From Mycolicibacterium arenosum (lineage in GTDB: Bacteria > Actinomycetota > Actinomycetes > Mycobacteriales > Mycobacteriaceae): a stretch of 64,000 nucleotides of DNA. The number at the start of each line of letters is the position of its first letter. Position 1 is the first letter of the stretch. A program made the position numbers and the translations under genes. The stretch lies in assembly GCF_024320865.1 (NCBI RefSeq), contig NZ_JANDBD010000012.1, forward strand, positions 1 through 64,000, read 5' to 3'. This document shows, piece by piece, positions 42,215-50,259 of the stretch. The notes beneath the pieces are model-generated. The model was not told the origin of the DNA and did not search any database. It saw only the letters and a list, made by a program, of their open reading frames with translations.

Positions 42215-43169
42215 CGAGCGCCTTGGCGAGGGAAGTGAGTTGGTCCACCTGCCAAGCCTCGAACGAATCCGTCCCCGGCGCCACCGTTTCGGTGACTTCG
42301 ACCACCGGAACACCCGCGGACTCGGCGGCGCTGCGGATCTGGTCCGGCACCGAACCCTGCGTCTGCGAGTTGAAGATCAGCACGTCGACCCCCTTGTCAC
42401 GGAGCAGGCCGAGCAACGCGTCGAGATCGGCCGGCGACGGATCGGATTCGTTGCGCGCCGCGGCCTGATAGCCCGCGGGCGTCTTGTTCTGCAGTCCGAC
42501 GGCCGCGGCCATGTCGTCGAACACCGACTCCGTCGCGGCGTAGGTCTTGCCGGTTGCGGACGCCCTTATCTTCGCAATCGAGTCCTGGTACGGCTTGAGG
42601 TCCTCGCCGAAGGCGGCACGCCGCTGCGCGAAGTAGTCCCTCGCGGACGGTGAGAGCGTGGTCAGTTCGGCCGTCACGGCGTCGGCGACGGCGGTGACGG
42701 TGGCCGGGCGGTACCAGACGTGCGGGTTGCCCTCGTCGTGCTCGTGGCCCTCCTCGTCGTGGCCCTCGTGCTCCTCGTGGCCGGGATCGCCGATGGCGAC
42801 GGCGTCGATCACCGGGGCGTTCGGGGCGGAACCGGCGGCCAGCTTCGCCGCCCACTCGTCGTAGTGGCCCCCGTTGACGACCACGAGTTGCGCGCCCTCG
42901 AACTTGGCGGCGTCGGCGGGCGACGGCTCGTAGTCGTGCGGATCGACCGACGAACTCGCCAGCAGTGTCGTCACGTTCGCGCAGGCGCCACCCAGCTCGG
43001 ACACGATGTCGCCCCACTGGTCGACGCTGACCACCACCTCGACGGGCGACGTGGGGCACGGCGGCGCGTCGCTCGGCGGTGCACTCGCCTCGTCGGCCCC
43101 GCCCGCGCACCCGGCGAGCACGAGGGGAGCGACGAGGAGCAGGGCGGCGTAGCGGCGCGCGAGAGGCAT
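42201..43169 (-). CDS. Zinc ABC transporter substrate-binding lipoprotein, ZnuA type
   Basis: 322 residues from the ATG at 43169; the longer frame starting at 43193 would begin inside the Zur-like box. Signal MPLARRYAALLLVAPLVLAGCAGG has its lipobox Cys at 21. It has metal ligands in HDYEPSPAD, GGHYDEW and NPHVWYRP, and a His/Asp/Glu-rich loop GHEEHEGHDEEGHEHDEGNP, the zinc-collecting loop of ZnuA proteins. The late ATESVFDDMAAAVGL and DVLIFNSQTQG are also typical. It heads the operon under a Zur-like motif. Confidence 0.94.
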   Translation of the reverse strand: MPLARRYAALLLVAPLVLAGCAGGADEASAPPSDAPPCPTSPVEVVVSVDQWGDIVSELGGACANVTTLLASSSVDPHDYEPSPADAAKFEGAQLVVVNGGHYDEWAAKLAAGSAPNAPVIDAVAIGDPGHEEHEGHDEEGHEHDEGNPHVWYRPATVTAVADAVTAELTTLSPSARDYFAQRRAAFGEDLKPYQDSIAKIRASATGKTYAATESVFDDMAAAVGLQNKTPAGYQAAARNESDPSPADLDALLGLLRDKGVDVLIFNSQTQGSVPDQIRSAAESAGVPVVEVTETVAPGTDSFEAWQVDQLTSLAKALGVPA

Positions 43170-43172
43170 GCC

Positions 43173-43192
43173 GATAACGATAACCGTTTCCA
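43173..43192. promoter_or_regulatory. Zur-like box before the zinc transporter operon
   Basis: GATAACGATAACCGTTTCCA lies immediately upstream of the proposed znuA start. It shares 15 of 20 aligned bases with the element at 45843-45862 and resembles AT-rich actinobacterial Zur sites (TGAAAATNATTTTCA type, from memory). Zinc-dependent control is inferred. Confidence 0.65.
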
Positions 43193-43217
43193 TTAAGTGA
43201 CGGAAATCGGACCCGGC

Positions 43218-44030
43218 TCACTCGCCGGTGGCCACCGGGCGACCGGGTTCGGCGGACCACTGCGACCACGAACCGGGGAACAGTGCCACGGGTCTGTCCG
43301 CCGCCGCGAAGGCCGCCACCACCACGGCCGCGGTCACGCCGGACCCGCAGTACGCGCCGGTGGCCTCACCCTCCGGGGCCGAACCGAACGTGCCGTCGGC
43401 GGCGAGCAGCGACGTGCTCGGCACGTTGATCGCGCCCGGCACGTGGCCGGCCACCGGGTCGACGGGTTCGACCTCGCCGCGGAATCGCTCGGGGGCGCGC
43501 GCGTCGATCAGGCGGGCGCCGAGGGTCGATGCCTCGTCGGCGGTCAGCGTCGGCAGCCCACCGTGGTAGAGGTCGTCGTACCCGACCGTGACATCACCGC
43601 ATTCGACCACCGCCGTGCCGGTTTCGAGGTCACCGCCCGCGGCCATCCACGCCGCCAAGCCGCCGTCGAGGATCCGTACGCCGTCGATCCCGGCGGCGGT
43701 CAGCACCCACCACGCGCGTGCCGACCCGGCCCGGTTCCAGTCGTCGTAGACCACGACGGGAACACCCTCCCGCACGCCCCAACGCCGCGCCGCCGCCTGC
43801 ACCGACGGGCCCGAGGGCAGCGGATGCCTGCCGCGCCCCGGCACCGCGTGATCGCTGAGTTCGTCCTCCAGCGACACGTACACCGCGCCGGGCACGTGAC
43901 CGGACTCGTAGGCGCCGCGACCGTCCGGCGCCGCGAGCTGCCAGCGCACGTCCAGCACGGTGACGGGCAGCCGGTCGGCGAGCAGCCCGCGCAGCTCGGT
44001 GGCGGTGATCAGGACGTCGTCTCGGCTCAC
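43218..44030 (-). CDS. Thiosulfate/3-mercaptopyruvate sulfurtransferase (two rhodanese domains)
   Basis: 270 residues from a GTG start. The N-terminal rhodanese repeat (LDVRWQLAAPDGRGAYESGHVPGAVYVSLEDEL) is structural. The C-terminal repeat carries the active loop AYCGSGVTA with Cys228, and LIDARAPERFRGEVEPVDPVAGHVPGAIN. The CGSGVTA loop is usual for thiosulfate or mercaptopyruvate sulfurtransferases. It moves sulfane sulfur between donors and cyanide or thiols. It is divergent from bluB. Confidence 0.92.
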   Translation of the reverse strand: MSRDDVLITATELRGLLADRLPVTVLDVRWQLAAPDGRGAYESGHVPGAVYVSLEDELSDHAVPGRGRHPLPSGPSVQAAARRWGVREGVPVVVYDDWNRAGSARAWWVLTAAGIDGVRILDGGLAAWMAAGGDLETGTAVVECGDVTVGYDDLYHGGLPTLTADEASTLGARLIDARAPERFRGEVEPVDPVAGHVPGAINVPSTSLLAADGTFGSAPEGEATGAYCGSGVTAAVVVAAFAAADRPVALFPGSWSQWSAEPGRPVATGE

Positions 44031-44061
44031 ACCGACGATGCTGCCACCTATGCTGTCCGGC

Positions 44062-44712
44062 GTGACGGACGAGTCGTTCAGCGATGCCGAGCGGCGCGCC
44101 GTGTACCGGGCCATCGCGGAGCGCCGCGACATGCGCGAGTTCGTGCCGGGCGCAACCGTTCCCGACGACGTGCTGGCCCGCTTGCTCGCGGCCGCCCACG
44201 CAGCACCCAGCGTCGGCCTGATGCAGCCGTGGCGGTTCATCCGCATCACCGACGCCGAACTCCGTCGAAGCATCCACGCACTGGTCGACGACGAGCGCAG
44301 GAACACCGCGGAGGCGCTCGGCGAACGCTCCGACGAGTTCCTCGCCCTGAAGGTGGAGGGCGTCCTCGACTGCGCCGAACTGTTCGTCGTCGCGCTCGGT
44401 GACGATCGGTCGCGGCACGTGTTCGGCCGCCGCACGATGCCCTCGATGGACCTGGCGTCGGTGTCCTGCGCCATTCAGAACCTGTGGCTTGCCGCACGCG
44501 CCGAGGGACTCGGCCTCGGGTGGGTGTCGCTGTTCGACCCGCATGCGCTCGCCGAACTGCTGCGGCTGCCGGGCGACGCCGAGCCCGTCGCCGTGCTGTG
44601 CCTCGGACCGGTGCCGGGCTTTCCCGACCGGCCCGTGCTGGAGCTCGAACGGTGGGCGGTCGGCCGCCCGCTCGCGGAGTTCGTATCGGAGAACGCGTGG
44701 ACCGGTCCGTAG
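44062..44712 (+). CDS. bluB: 5,6-dimethylbenzimidazole synthase BluB
   Basis: 216 residues from the GTG at 44062; ATG at 44050 is possible. Nitroreductase fold with the BluB-type start DAERRAVYRAIAERRDMREFVPG. FMN-binding and active-site segments are HAAPSVGLMQPWRFIRI, GRRTMPSMDLASVSCAIQNLWLAARAEGLGLGWVS and VAVLCLGPVPGFPDRPVLE. BluB breaks down FMN to make the lower ligand of cobalamin. The 5-oxoprolinase subunit gene follows after 10 bp on the same strand. Confidence 0.88.
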   Translation: MTDESFSDAERRAVYRAIAERRDMREFVPGATVPDDVLARLLAAAHAAPSVGLMQPWRFIRITDAELRRSIHALVDDERRNTAEALGERSDEFLALKVEGVLDCAELFVVALGDDRSRHVFGRRTMPSMDLASVSCAIQNLWLAARAEGLGLGWVSLFDPHALAELLRLPGDAEPVAVLCLGPVPGFPDRPVLELERWAVGRPLAEFVSENAWTGP

Positions 44713-44722
44713 GGTGAGCGTC

Positions 44723-45499
44723 GTGGCTTCAGTTGGTCTCACCGCGGAAATCGACTTGAACGCCGATCTCGGTGAGGGTTTCGGCGTGTGGCGCCTCGGC
44801 GACGACGACGCCATGCTCGACGTGGTCACCAGCGCCAACGTCGCGTGCGGCTTCCACGCCGGCGATCCCGCCGGCCTCGCGAGGATCTGCCGCGCCGCCG
44901 CCGTGCGAGGCGTGCGCATCGGCGCCCAGGTGGGCTACCGCGACCTCGCCGGGTTCGGCCGCCGCTTCATCGACGTCACAGCGGAGGACCTCGAGGCAGA
45001 CGTCGTTTACCAGATCGGCGCGCTGCAGGCGCTCGCGCACGCCGCGGGGACCGCCGTCTCCTACGTCAAACCCCATGGCGCGCTGTACAACACGATCGTC
45101 GACCACACCGAGCAGGCCGGCGCCGTCGCCGCCGCGGTGCACGCCGTCGACTCGGCCCTGCCCGTCCTCGGCCTGGCCGGGTCGGCGTTCTTCGCCGCCG
45201 CGACCGGACTGGGCCTGCGCACGGTGCCCGAGGCGTTCGCCGACCGCGCGTACACCCCCGACGGCACGCTGGTGGCACGCCGTGAGCCAGACGCGGTACT
45301 GAACGACGCCGACGTGATCGCCGAGCGGGTGGTGGCGATGGTCACGACGGGGCGGGTCACCGCCTCCGACGGAACGGACCTCGTCATCTCGGCGGAATCG
45401 GTGTGCGTGCACGGCGATTCGCCGGGCGCGGTGGCGATCGCCGAGGCCGTGCGCGACGCGCTGACCGCCAGCGGCGTCATACTGCGCGCCTTCACATAG
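44723..45499 (+). CDS. pxpA: 5-oxoprolinase subunit A (LamB/YcsF family)
   Basis: 258 residues from the GTG at 44723, which has AGGGTGAG upstream; the GTG at 44714 lacks one. The LamB/YcsF hallmarks are present: DLNADLGEGFG, ANVACGFHAGDP, GAQVGYRDLAGFGRR, VSYVKPHGALYN and the C-terminal VCVHGDSPGAVAIAEAVRDAL. PxpA works with PxpB and PxpC in opening 5-oxoproline; the latter two are not in this window. It may be cotranscribed with bluB. Its end overlaps the convergent small gene by 8 nt. Confidence 0.92.
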   Translation: MASVGLTAEIDLNADLGEGFGVWRLGDDDAMLDVVTSANVACGFHAGDPAGLARICRAAAVRGVRIGAQVGYRDLAGFGRRFIDVTAEDLEADVVYQIGALQALAHAAGTAVSYVKPHGALYNTIVDHTEQAGAVAAAVHAVDSALPVLGLAGSAFFAAATGLGLRTVPEAFADRAYTPDGTLVARREPDAVLNDADVIAERVVAMVTTGRVTASDGTDLVISAESVCVHGDSPGAVAIAEAVRDALTASGVILRAFT

Positions 45500-45803
45500 C
45501 GCAGCCGCGCCGCAGGCACTGCGACCAGTGCCTGCTGAGCGCGTCGATCTGCTCGGCGGGGAAGTCGACCCAGGCCCGACGCTCCCCCGCGGTGATCTCG
45601 AGATCTCCGGGGCCCGCCGCGAACCGCGCGGCATCGGACAGGCTCGAGAAGCAGATGTGCGCGACCCCGGCTTCGCCGCCCTGGCAGGAGAACTCGGTGG
45701 TCAGCCCATGCGCCCACAGCGCCTCGAGGAGGTCGCGGATACCCTCGTCGACCTGCACGCCGATCGAGGTGTGCACCTGACGGTGCGTGGGTACATATCG
45801 CAT
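45492..45803 (-). CDS. Small protein of unknown function downstream of a Zur-like box
   Basis: 103 residues from the ATG at 45803 (RYVPTHRQVHTSIGVQVDEG). GTG starts at 45827 or 45836 or ATG 45845 are alternatives, but the last lies inside the Zur-like motif. The fold is unrecognised, with the block LWAHGLTTEFSCQGGEAGVAHICF and a C-terminal WSQCLRRGC. Proteins with a similar TxFSCQGG motif occur in actinobacteria and their phages, from memory. Three cysteines and one His could bind a metal. The promoter-proximal Zur-like element suggests zinc-responsive expression. Confidence 0.7.
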   Translation of the reverse strand: MRYVPTHRQVHTSIGVQVDEGIRDLLEALWAHGLTTEFSCQGGEAGVAHICFSSLSDAARFAAGPGDLEITAGERRAWVDFPAEQIDALSRHWSQCLRRGCAM

Positions 45804-45842
45804 CGCCGATTCGGCTGGAGCGCGCACGGAGGCCACCTTAAC

Positions 45843-45862
45843 CATAATGGTAATCGTTTTCA
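45843..45862. promoter_or_regulatory. Zur-like box in the divergent 45.8 kb promoter region
   Basis: CATAATGGTAATCGTTTTCA (reverse strand TGAAAACGATTACCATTATG) lies 40 bp before the small-protein ATG at 45803 and 50 bp before the metallohydrolase gene. It shares 15 of 20 bases with the box at 43173, and it could act on either or both genes. Confidence 0.62.
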
Positions 45863-45911
45863 AAAGAGCGACACCCAGATTCCTGCCAGCGGCCGGCTCT
45901 AGGGTGTCGGC

Positions 45912-46835
45912 ATGCGGCTGAAGCTCGGGCGGCCGAACCTCGCCGACTACACCGAGTTCTTCAACGAGCCACCCGCCGCAGCTGATTCCCCGGTCACCGT
46001 CACGTGGGCCGGCGTCACGACCCTGCTGCTCGACGACGGCGCGACGGCCCTGATGACCGACGGCTTCTTCTCGCGGCCGTCGCTCCTCGAGGTCGGCACC
46101 CGACGACTCACGCCGTCGCAGCAGCGCATCGACAACGCGCTGGCCCGCCTCGGCGTCGCCCGGTTGGACGCGGTGCTTCCCGTGCACACCCACTTCGACC
46201 ACGCGATGGACTCGGCCGTCGTCGCCGAGAAGACCGGCGCGACGCTGATGGGCGGCACGTCGGCGGTGAACATCGGCCGCGGCGCGGGCCTGCCCGAGGA
46301 CCGCCTGATCGTTGCGACCCCCGGCGTCCCGATCCCCTTCGGCTCGACGTGGGCGGTGACCCTCGTCGTCGGCGACCACTGCCCCCCGGACAGATTCCCC
46401 GGTTCGATCAGCGCACCCGTCATCCCGCCGGTCAAGGCCGCCGCCTACCGGTGCGGCGAATCCTGGTCGACGCTGGTGCACCACCTCCCGACCGGTCGCA
46501 GCGCGCTCATCGTCGGCAGCGCGGGCTTCGTTCCCGGCGCGCTGCGCGGTCACCACGCCGACGTGGTGTACCTCGGCGTCGGCCAACTCGGCCTGCAGCC
46601 CGAGCGCTACCTCGTCGACTACTGGACCGAGACCGTACGCACCGTCGGGGCGCGCCGGGTGACGCTCATCCACTGGGACGATTTCTTCCGGCCGCTCGAC
46701 GCTCCGCTGCGGGCGCTGCCCTACGCCGGCGACGACCTCGACGTCACGATGCGGGTACTCACCCGGCTCGCACTCGAAGACGCTGTGCCACTGCACTTTC
46801 CGTCGCTCTGGCAACGCAGCGACCCGTGGAGCTGA
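45912..46835 (+). CDS. Metallo-beta-lactamase-fold hydrolase
   Basis: 307 residues. The motif PVHTHFDHAMD (HxHxDH) is the di-metal site, with a further ligand pattern in VVGDHCPPD, TLVHHLPTGR and a late IHWDDFF. The N-terminus VTVTWAGVTTLLLDDGATALMTDGFF is the usual opening beta strand pair. The substrate is not known; similar proteins in mycobacteria are annotated only as MBL-fold. The transporter gene begins 9 nt inside its 3' end. Confidence 0.85.
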   Translation: MRLKLGRPNLADYTEFFNEPPAAADSPVTVTWAGVTTLLLDDGATALMTDGFFSRPSLLEVGTRRLTPSQQRIDNALARLGVARLDAVLPVHTHFDHAMDSAVVAEKTGATLMGGTSAVNIGRGAGLPEDRLIVATPGVPIPFGSTWAVTLVVGDHCPPDRFPGSISAPVIPPVKAAAYRCGESWSTLVHHLPTGRSALIVGSAGFVPGALRGHHADVVYLGVGQLGLQPERYLVDYWTETVRTVGARRVTLIHWDDFFRPLDAPLRALPYAGDDLDVTMRVLTRLALEDAVPLHFPSLWQRSDPWS

Positions 46836-48070
46836 CGCTCGCACTCGGCTCGCTGGCCGTGGTGCTGCTGTTCGCAATGGTCCGCCCGCGCGGGTGGCCG
46901 GAAGCCGTCGTCGCGGTCCCCGCGGCAGCCCTGCTGATCGCCACGGGTGTCGTCACGTGGGAGGCGGCGCGCGCCGAGATCGTCGAACTGCTGCCGGTCG
47001 TCGGTTTCCTCGCCGCGGTGCTGGTGCTCGCCAAGCTGTGCGACGACGAGGGCCTGTTCCACGCCGCGGGCATCGCCATGGCACGCCGTAGCCGGGGCAA
47101 CCCCCGCACCCTGCTGATCGCCGTGTTCGTCATCGCGGCGGGAACGACGGCGGTGCTGAGCCTCGACGCCACGGTCGTGCTGCTGACGCCGGTGGTGCTG
47201 GCGACGGCCCGCACACTGCAGGCGCCCGCCCGACCGCACGCCTACGCCACGGCCCACCTGGCCAACACGGCGTCGCTACTGCTTCCGGTGTCCAACCTCA
47301 CCAACCTGCTGGCCTTCGGTGCCGCCGGAATCAGCTTCCTGCACTTCACCTCACTGATGGCCGCCCCGTGGATACTGGCCATCGCGGCCGAATTCGTGTT
47401 GCTGCGCTTACTGTTCCGGCGCGAACTGGCCGTGCGGCCCGCGACCACGGAGGTGCCGCCGCCCGCCGAGATCCCGGTCTTCGTGCTCATCGTGCTGGCG
47501 CTGACACTCGTCGGCTTCGTGGTCGCGTCGGGCGTGGGCGTGGCACCGGCGTGGGCCGCGCTGGCGGGTGTCGTCGTCCTCGGCTGGCACGGCCTGGCGC
47601 GCAGCCGGACGTCGATCGCCGGCATCGTCCACGCGGCCAACCTCCCGTTCCTCGCCTTCGTACTGTGCCTCGGCGTGGTCGTCACCGGAGTCACCGACAA
47701 CGGGCTCGGCGACGCGATGCGGGGCATGCTGCCGTCGGGCACCGGTTTCGTTGCGCTGCTCGGCATCGCCGTCATCGCGGCACTGCTGGCCAACGTCGTG
47801 AACAACCTGCCCGCGGTGCTGGTGCTGCTGCCGCTGGTGTCGGGTGCCGGCCCCGCCGCCGTGCTCGCGGTCCTGATCGGCGTCAACGTCGGACCGAATC
47901 TGACCTATCCGGGATCACTGTCGAACCTGCTGTGGCGCAACGTGATACGACGAGAGCGCCTGGACAGCGGGTTCGTCGAGTTCAGTCGCATCGGGCTACT
48001 GACGACACCCGTCACGCTGGTGGTCGCGGTGTGCGGGCTCTGGCTGGCGATCCAGGTCGTCGGCACATGA
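46826..48070 (+). CDS. ArsB/SLC13-like ion transporter
   Basis: 414 residues from the GTG at 46826 inside the end of the metallohydrolase gene. About 11 hydrophobic helices are seen. LSLDATVVLLTPVVLATARTL and NLTNLLAFGAAGISFL are the first conserved pair of the ArsB/NhaD ion-transporter superfamily. NVVNNLPAVLVLLPLVSGAG and GVNVGPNLTYPGSLSNLLWRN form the second. The ion could be arsenite, citrate or Na+/H+; no arsenic genes are present, so ArsB function is not implied. Confidence 0.85.
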   Translation: MELTLALGSLAVVLLFAMVRPRGWPEAVVAVPAAALLIATGVVTWEAARAEIVELLPVVGFLAAVLVLAKLCDDEGLFHAAGIAMARRSRGNPRTLLIAVFVIAAGTTAVLSLDATVVLLTPVVLATARTLQAPARPHAYATAHLANTASLLLPVSNLTNLLAFGAAGISFLHFTSLMAAPWILAIAAEFVLLRLLFRRELAVRPATTEVPPPAEIPVFVLIVLALTLVGFVVASGVGVAPAWAALAGVVVLGWHGLARSRTSIAGIVHAANLPFLAFVLCLGVVVTGVTDNGLGDAMRGMLPSGTGFVALLGIAVIAALLANVVNNLPAVLVLLPLVSGAGPAAVLAVLIGVNVGPNLTYPGSLSNLLWRNVIRRERLDSGFVEFSRIGLLTTPVTLVVAVCGLWLAIQVVGT

Positions 48071-49293
48071 CGAGCAGACAGTCGCTGCGCGGACTCGACG
48101 GGTTGAACTTCTTCCTCGCCGACGTCCGGGACGGCCTCGGGCCCTACCTGGCGATCTACCTGCTCGCCGTCCGTGGTCCGACACACGGCTGGGACGAGGC
48201 CACGATCGGCACGGTCATCACCGTCGCAGGCATCGTCGGACTGCTGTCGCAGACACCTGCGGGCGCGCTCATCGACAGGGTGCGCAACCGCAGGGCCATC
48301 ATCGTGATCGCCGCCCTGCTCGTCACGATCAGCAGCGTCGCACTGCCCTTCGCCGACGGCTTCGCGCTGGTGACGATCACCCAGGCCGTGGCATCGGTGG
48401 CCGGAGCGGTGTTCGGCCCCGCCATCGCGGCCATCACACTCGGACTCGTCGGGCCTCGGATGTTCGCGCCGCGGATCGGACGCAACGAGGCGTTCAACCA
48501 CGCGGGCAACGCCGCCGCCGCGGGGCTGGCGGCGGCGCTCGCCTGGTTGCTGGGGCCGGTCGTCGTCTTCTGGTTGATGGGCGTGCTCGCGGTGCTCAGC
48601 ATCGTTGCGACGCTTCGTATCCGCCCTGCGGAGATCGACGAGGAGATGGCCCGCGGCCTCGCCGACGGCGCATCCGATGACGCGCCCGCAAGCGTCTGGT
48701 CCGTGCTACTGACCAACCGGGCACTGCTGACGTTCGCGGTCATCGCGTTCGCCTTTCACCTCGCCAACGCTGCGATGCTGACGTCGGTGAGCCAGTTGCT
48801 CACCCGCCTCGAGGGCAAGGACAACGCCACCACACTGGTTGCGGGTTGCGTGTTGGCCGCCCAGCTGGTGATGATCCCCGTCGCGGTGCTGGCGGGCCGC
48901 ACCGCGGATCGATGGGGTCGAAAGCCGCTGTTCCTCATCGCCTTCGGCGTGCTGGCTGCGCGCGGCGTGCTCTACACGGTGTCCGACGACAGCGTCTGGC
49001 TGCTGGCCGTGCAGGCGCTCGACGGCGTCGGCGCGGGCATCTTCGGCGCGCTGTTCCCGATCGTGATCGCCGACCTGACGCGCGGCACCGGGCGCTTCAA
49101 CGTGGCCCAGGGGGCCGTGTCGACGGCGCAGGGGCTGGGGGCGTCACTGTCGGCGGCGCTGGCGGGCACCATCATCGTGGCGGGTGGCTACACGCTGGCG
49201 TTCTGGACGCTCGCGGCGATCGCCGCCGTCGGCTTCGTCCTGTACGCGGCGCTCATGCCCGAGACGAAACCGGCTGCGTTGATCGCGAATTGA
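48067..49293 (+). CDS. Major facilitator superfamily transporter
   Basis: 408 residues, ATGA overlap with the preceding stop. About 12 helices. Loop motifs PAGALIDRVRNRRAIIV (after helix 2) and VLAGRTADRWGRKPLFLI are the repeated MFS motif A in each half. Charged N-terminal MTSRQSLRGLDGLNFFLADVRDGLGPY begins the first helix. The substrate is unknown. It ends an overlapping trio with the metallohydrolase and ArsB-like gene, suggesting joint import or export and hydrolysis of one compound. Confidence 0.88.
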   Translation: MTSRQSLRGLDGLNFFLADVRDGLGPYLAIYLLAVRGPTHGWDEATIGTVITVAGIVGLLSQTPAGALIDRVRNRRAIIVIAALLVTISSVALPFADGFALVTITQAVASVAGAVFGPAIAAITLGLVGPRMFAPRIGRNEAFNHAGNAAAAGLAAALAWLLGPVVVFWLMGVLAVLSIVATLRIRPAEIDEEMARGLADGASDDAPASVWSVLLTNRALLTFAVIAFAFHLANAAMLTSVSQLLTRLEGKDNATTLVAGCVLAAQLVMIPVAVLAGRTADRWGRKPLFLIAFGVLAARGVLYTVSDDSVWLLAVQALDGVGAGIFGALFPIVIADLTRGTGRFNVAQGAVSTAQGLGASLSAALAGTIIVAGGYTLAFWTLAAIAAVGFVLYAALMPETKPAALIAN

Positions 49294-49317
49294 GCGTCGA
49301 GCAGACAGTCGCCGCGA

Positions 49318-50259
49318 TCAGCTGCGGCGCTGGCGGGCGATCTCGGCGAGCACCACGCCCGCGGCCACCGATGCGTTGAGCGACTCAGTCGGGCCCGCCA
49401 TCGGGATCGACACGATGGCATCGCAGTTCTCCCGCACCAGGCGCGACAGGCCCTTGCCCTCCGAGCCGACCACGACGACGGTCGGGCCCGTCGCGTCGAG
49501 TTCGTCGAGTTCGGTGTCGCCACCCGCGTCGAGGCCCACGATCTGCAGCCCCGCGTCGGACCAGCTCTTGAGAGTCCGGTTCAGGTTCGTCGCGCGCGCC
49601 ACCCGCAGCCGGGCTGCAGCGCCCGCGCTGGTCCGCCACGCGACGGCCGTCACCGACGCCGACCGCCGTTGCGGAATCAGCACGCCGTGCCCGCCGAAGG
49701 CCGCGACTGACCGCACGATGGCGCCGAGGTTGCGCGGGTCGGAGATGTTGTCGAGGGCCACCAGCAGCGCGGGCGTGGCATCCGTCGTCGCCGCCTTCAG
49801 CATGTCGTCGGGGTGCTGGTAGTCGTACGGCGGCACCTGCAGCGCGATTCCCTGATGCAGTCCGTTGGTGGACAGCCGATCCAGGTCGTGGCGCTGCACC
49901 TCCATGATCGGGATGCCGGAATCGGCTGCGCGCTGGACGGATTCGGTGAGCCGCTCGTCGGACTCGGCGCCCAGCATCACGTAGAGGGCGGATGCGGGAA
50001 CACCGGCGCGCAGACACTCGACGACGGGGTTGCGGCCGAGCACCAACTCGTTCTCGTCGGTCTTCTTGTGCCTACCCTGATCGCGCCGGGCGGTCTTGGC
50101 GGCCCGCTTGCCCGCCGGGTGATGCGGCCGTTCGTGGGCGGGCGGGGTGGCACCCCGGCCCTCGAGGCCCCGGCGGCGGACTCCGCCGGACCCCACGGTC
50201 GGGCCCTTCTTGGTGCCCTCCTTGCGAACCGCTCCGCGCCGCTTCGAATTACCCGCCAT
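49318..50259 (-). CDS. rlmB: SpoU-family rRNA 2'-O-methyltransferase (RlmB type)
   Basis: 313 residues with a long basic, low-complexity N-terminus (GNSKRRGAVRKEGTKKGPTVGSGG to about 80). The catalytic SPOUT part holds the three SpoU motifs: LDNISDPRNLGAIVRSVAAFG, VVGSEGKGLSRLVREN and SIPMAGPTESLNASVAAGVVLAE, whose end is the trefoil-knot loop that binds SAM. It corresponds to Rv3579c. The ATG overlaps the cysS stop by one base. Confidence 0.92.
   Translation of the reverse strand: MAGNSKRRGAVRKEGTKKGPTVGSGGVRRRGLEGRGATPPAHERPHHPAGKRAAKTARRDQGRHKKTDENELVLGRNPVVECLRAGVPASALYVMLGAESDERLTESVQRAADSGIPIMEVQRHDLDRLSTNGLHQGIALQVPPYDYQHPDDMLKAATTDATPALLVALDNISDPRNLGAIVRSVAAFGGHGVLIPQRRSASVTAVAWRTSAGAAARLRVARATNLNRTLKSWSDAGLQIVGLDAGGDTELDELDATGPTVVVVGSEGKGLSRLVRENCDAIVSIPMAGPTESLNASVAAGVVLAEIARQRRS

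Noticed and set aside
43170..43193. Longer ZnuA start at 43193
   Set aside because: It would put the Zur-like box in the coding region and spoil the lipoprotein signal; the ATG at 43169 gives a standard signal peptide.
46004..46825. Upstream extension of the ArsB-like transporter frame
   Set aside because: The extension is Arg-rich and overlaps the metallohydrolase in another frame; the GTG at 46826 gives a normal transporter N-terminus.
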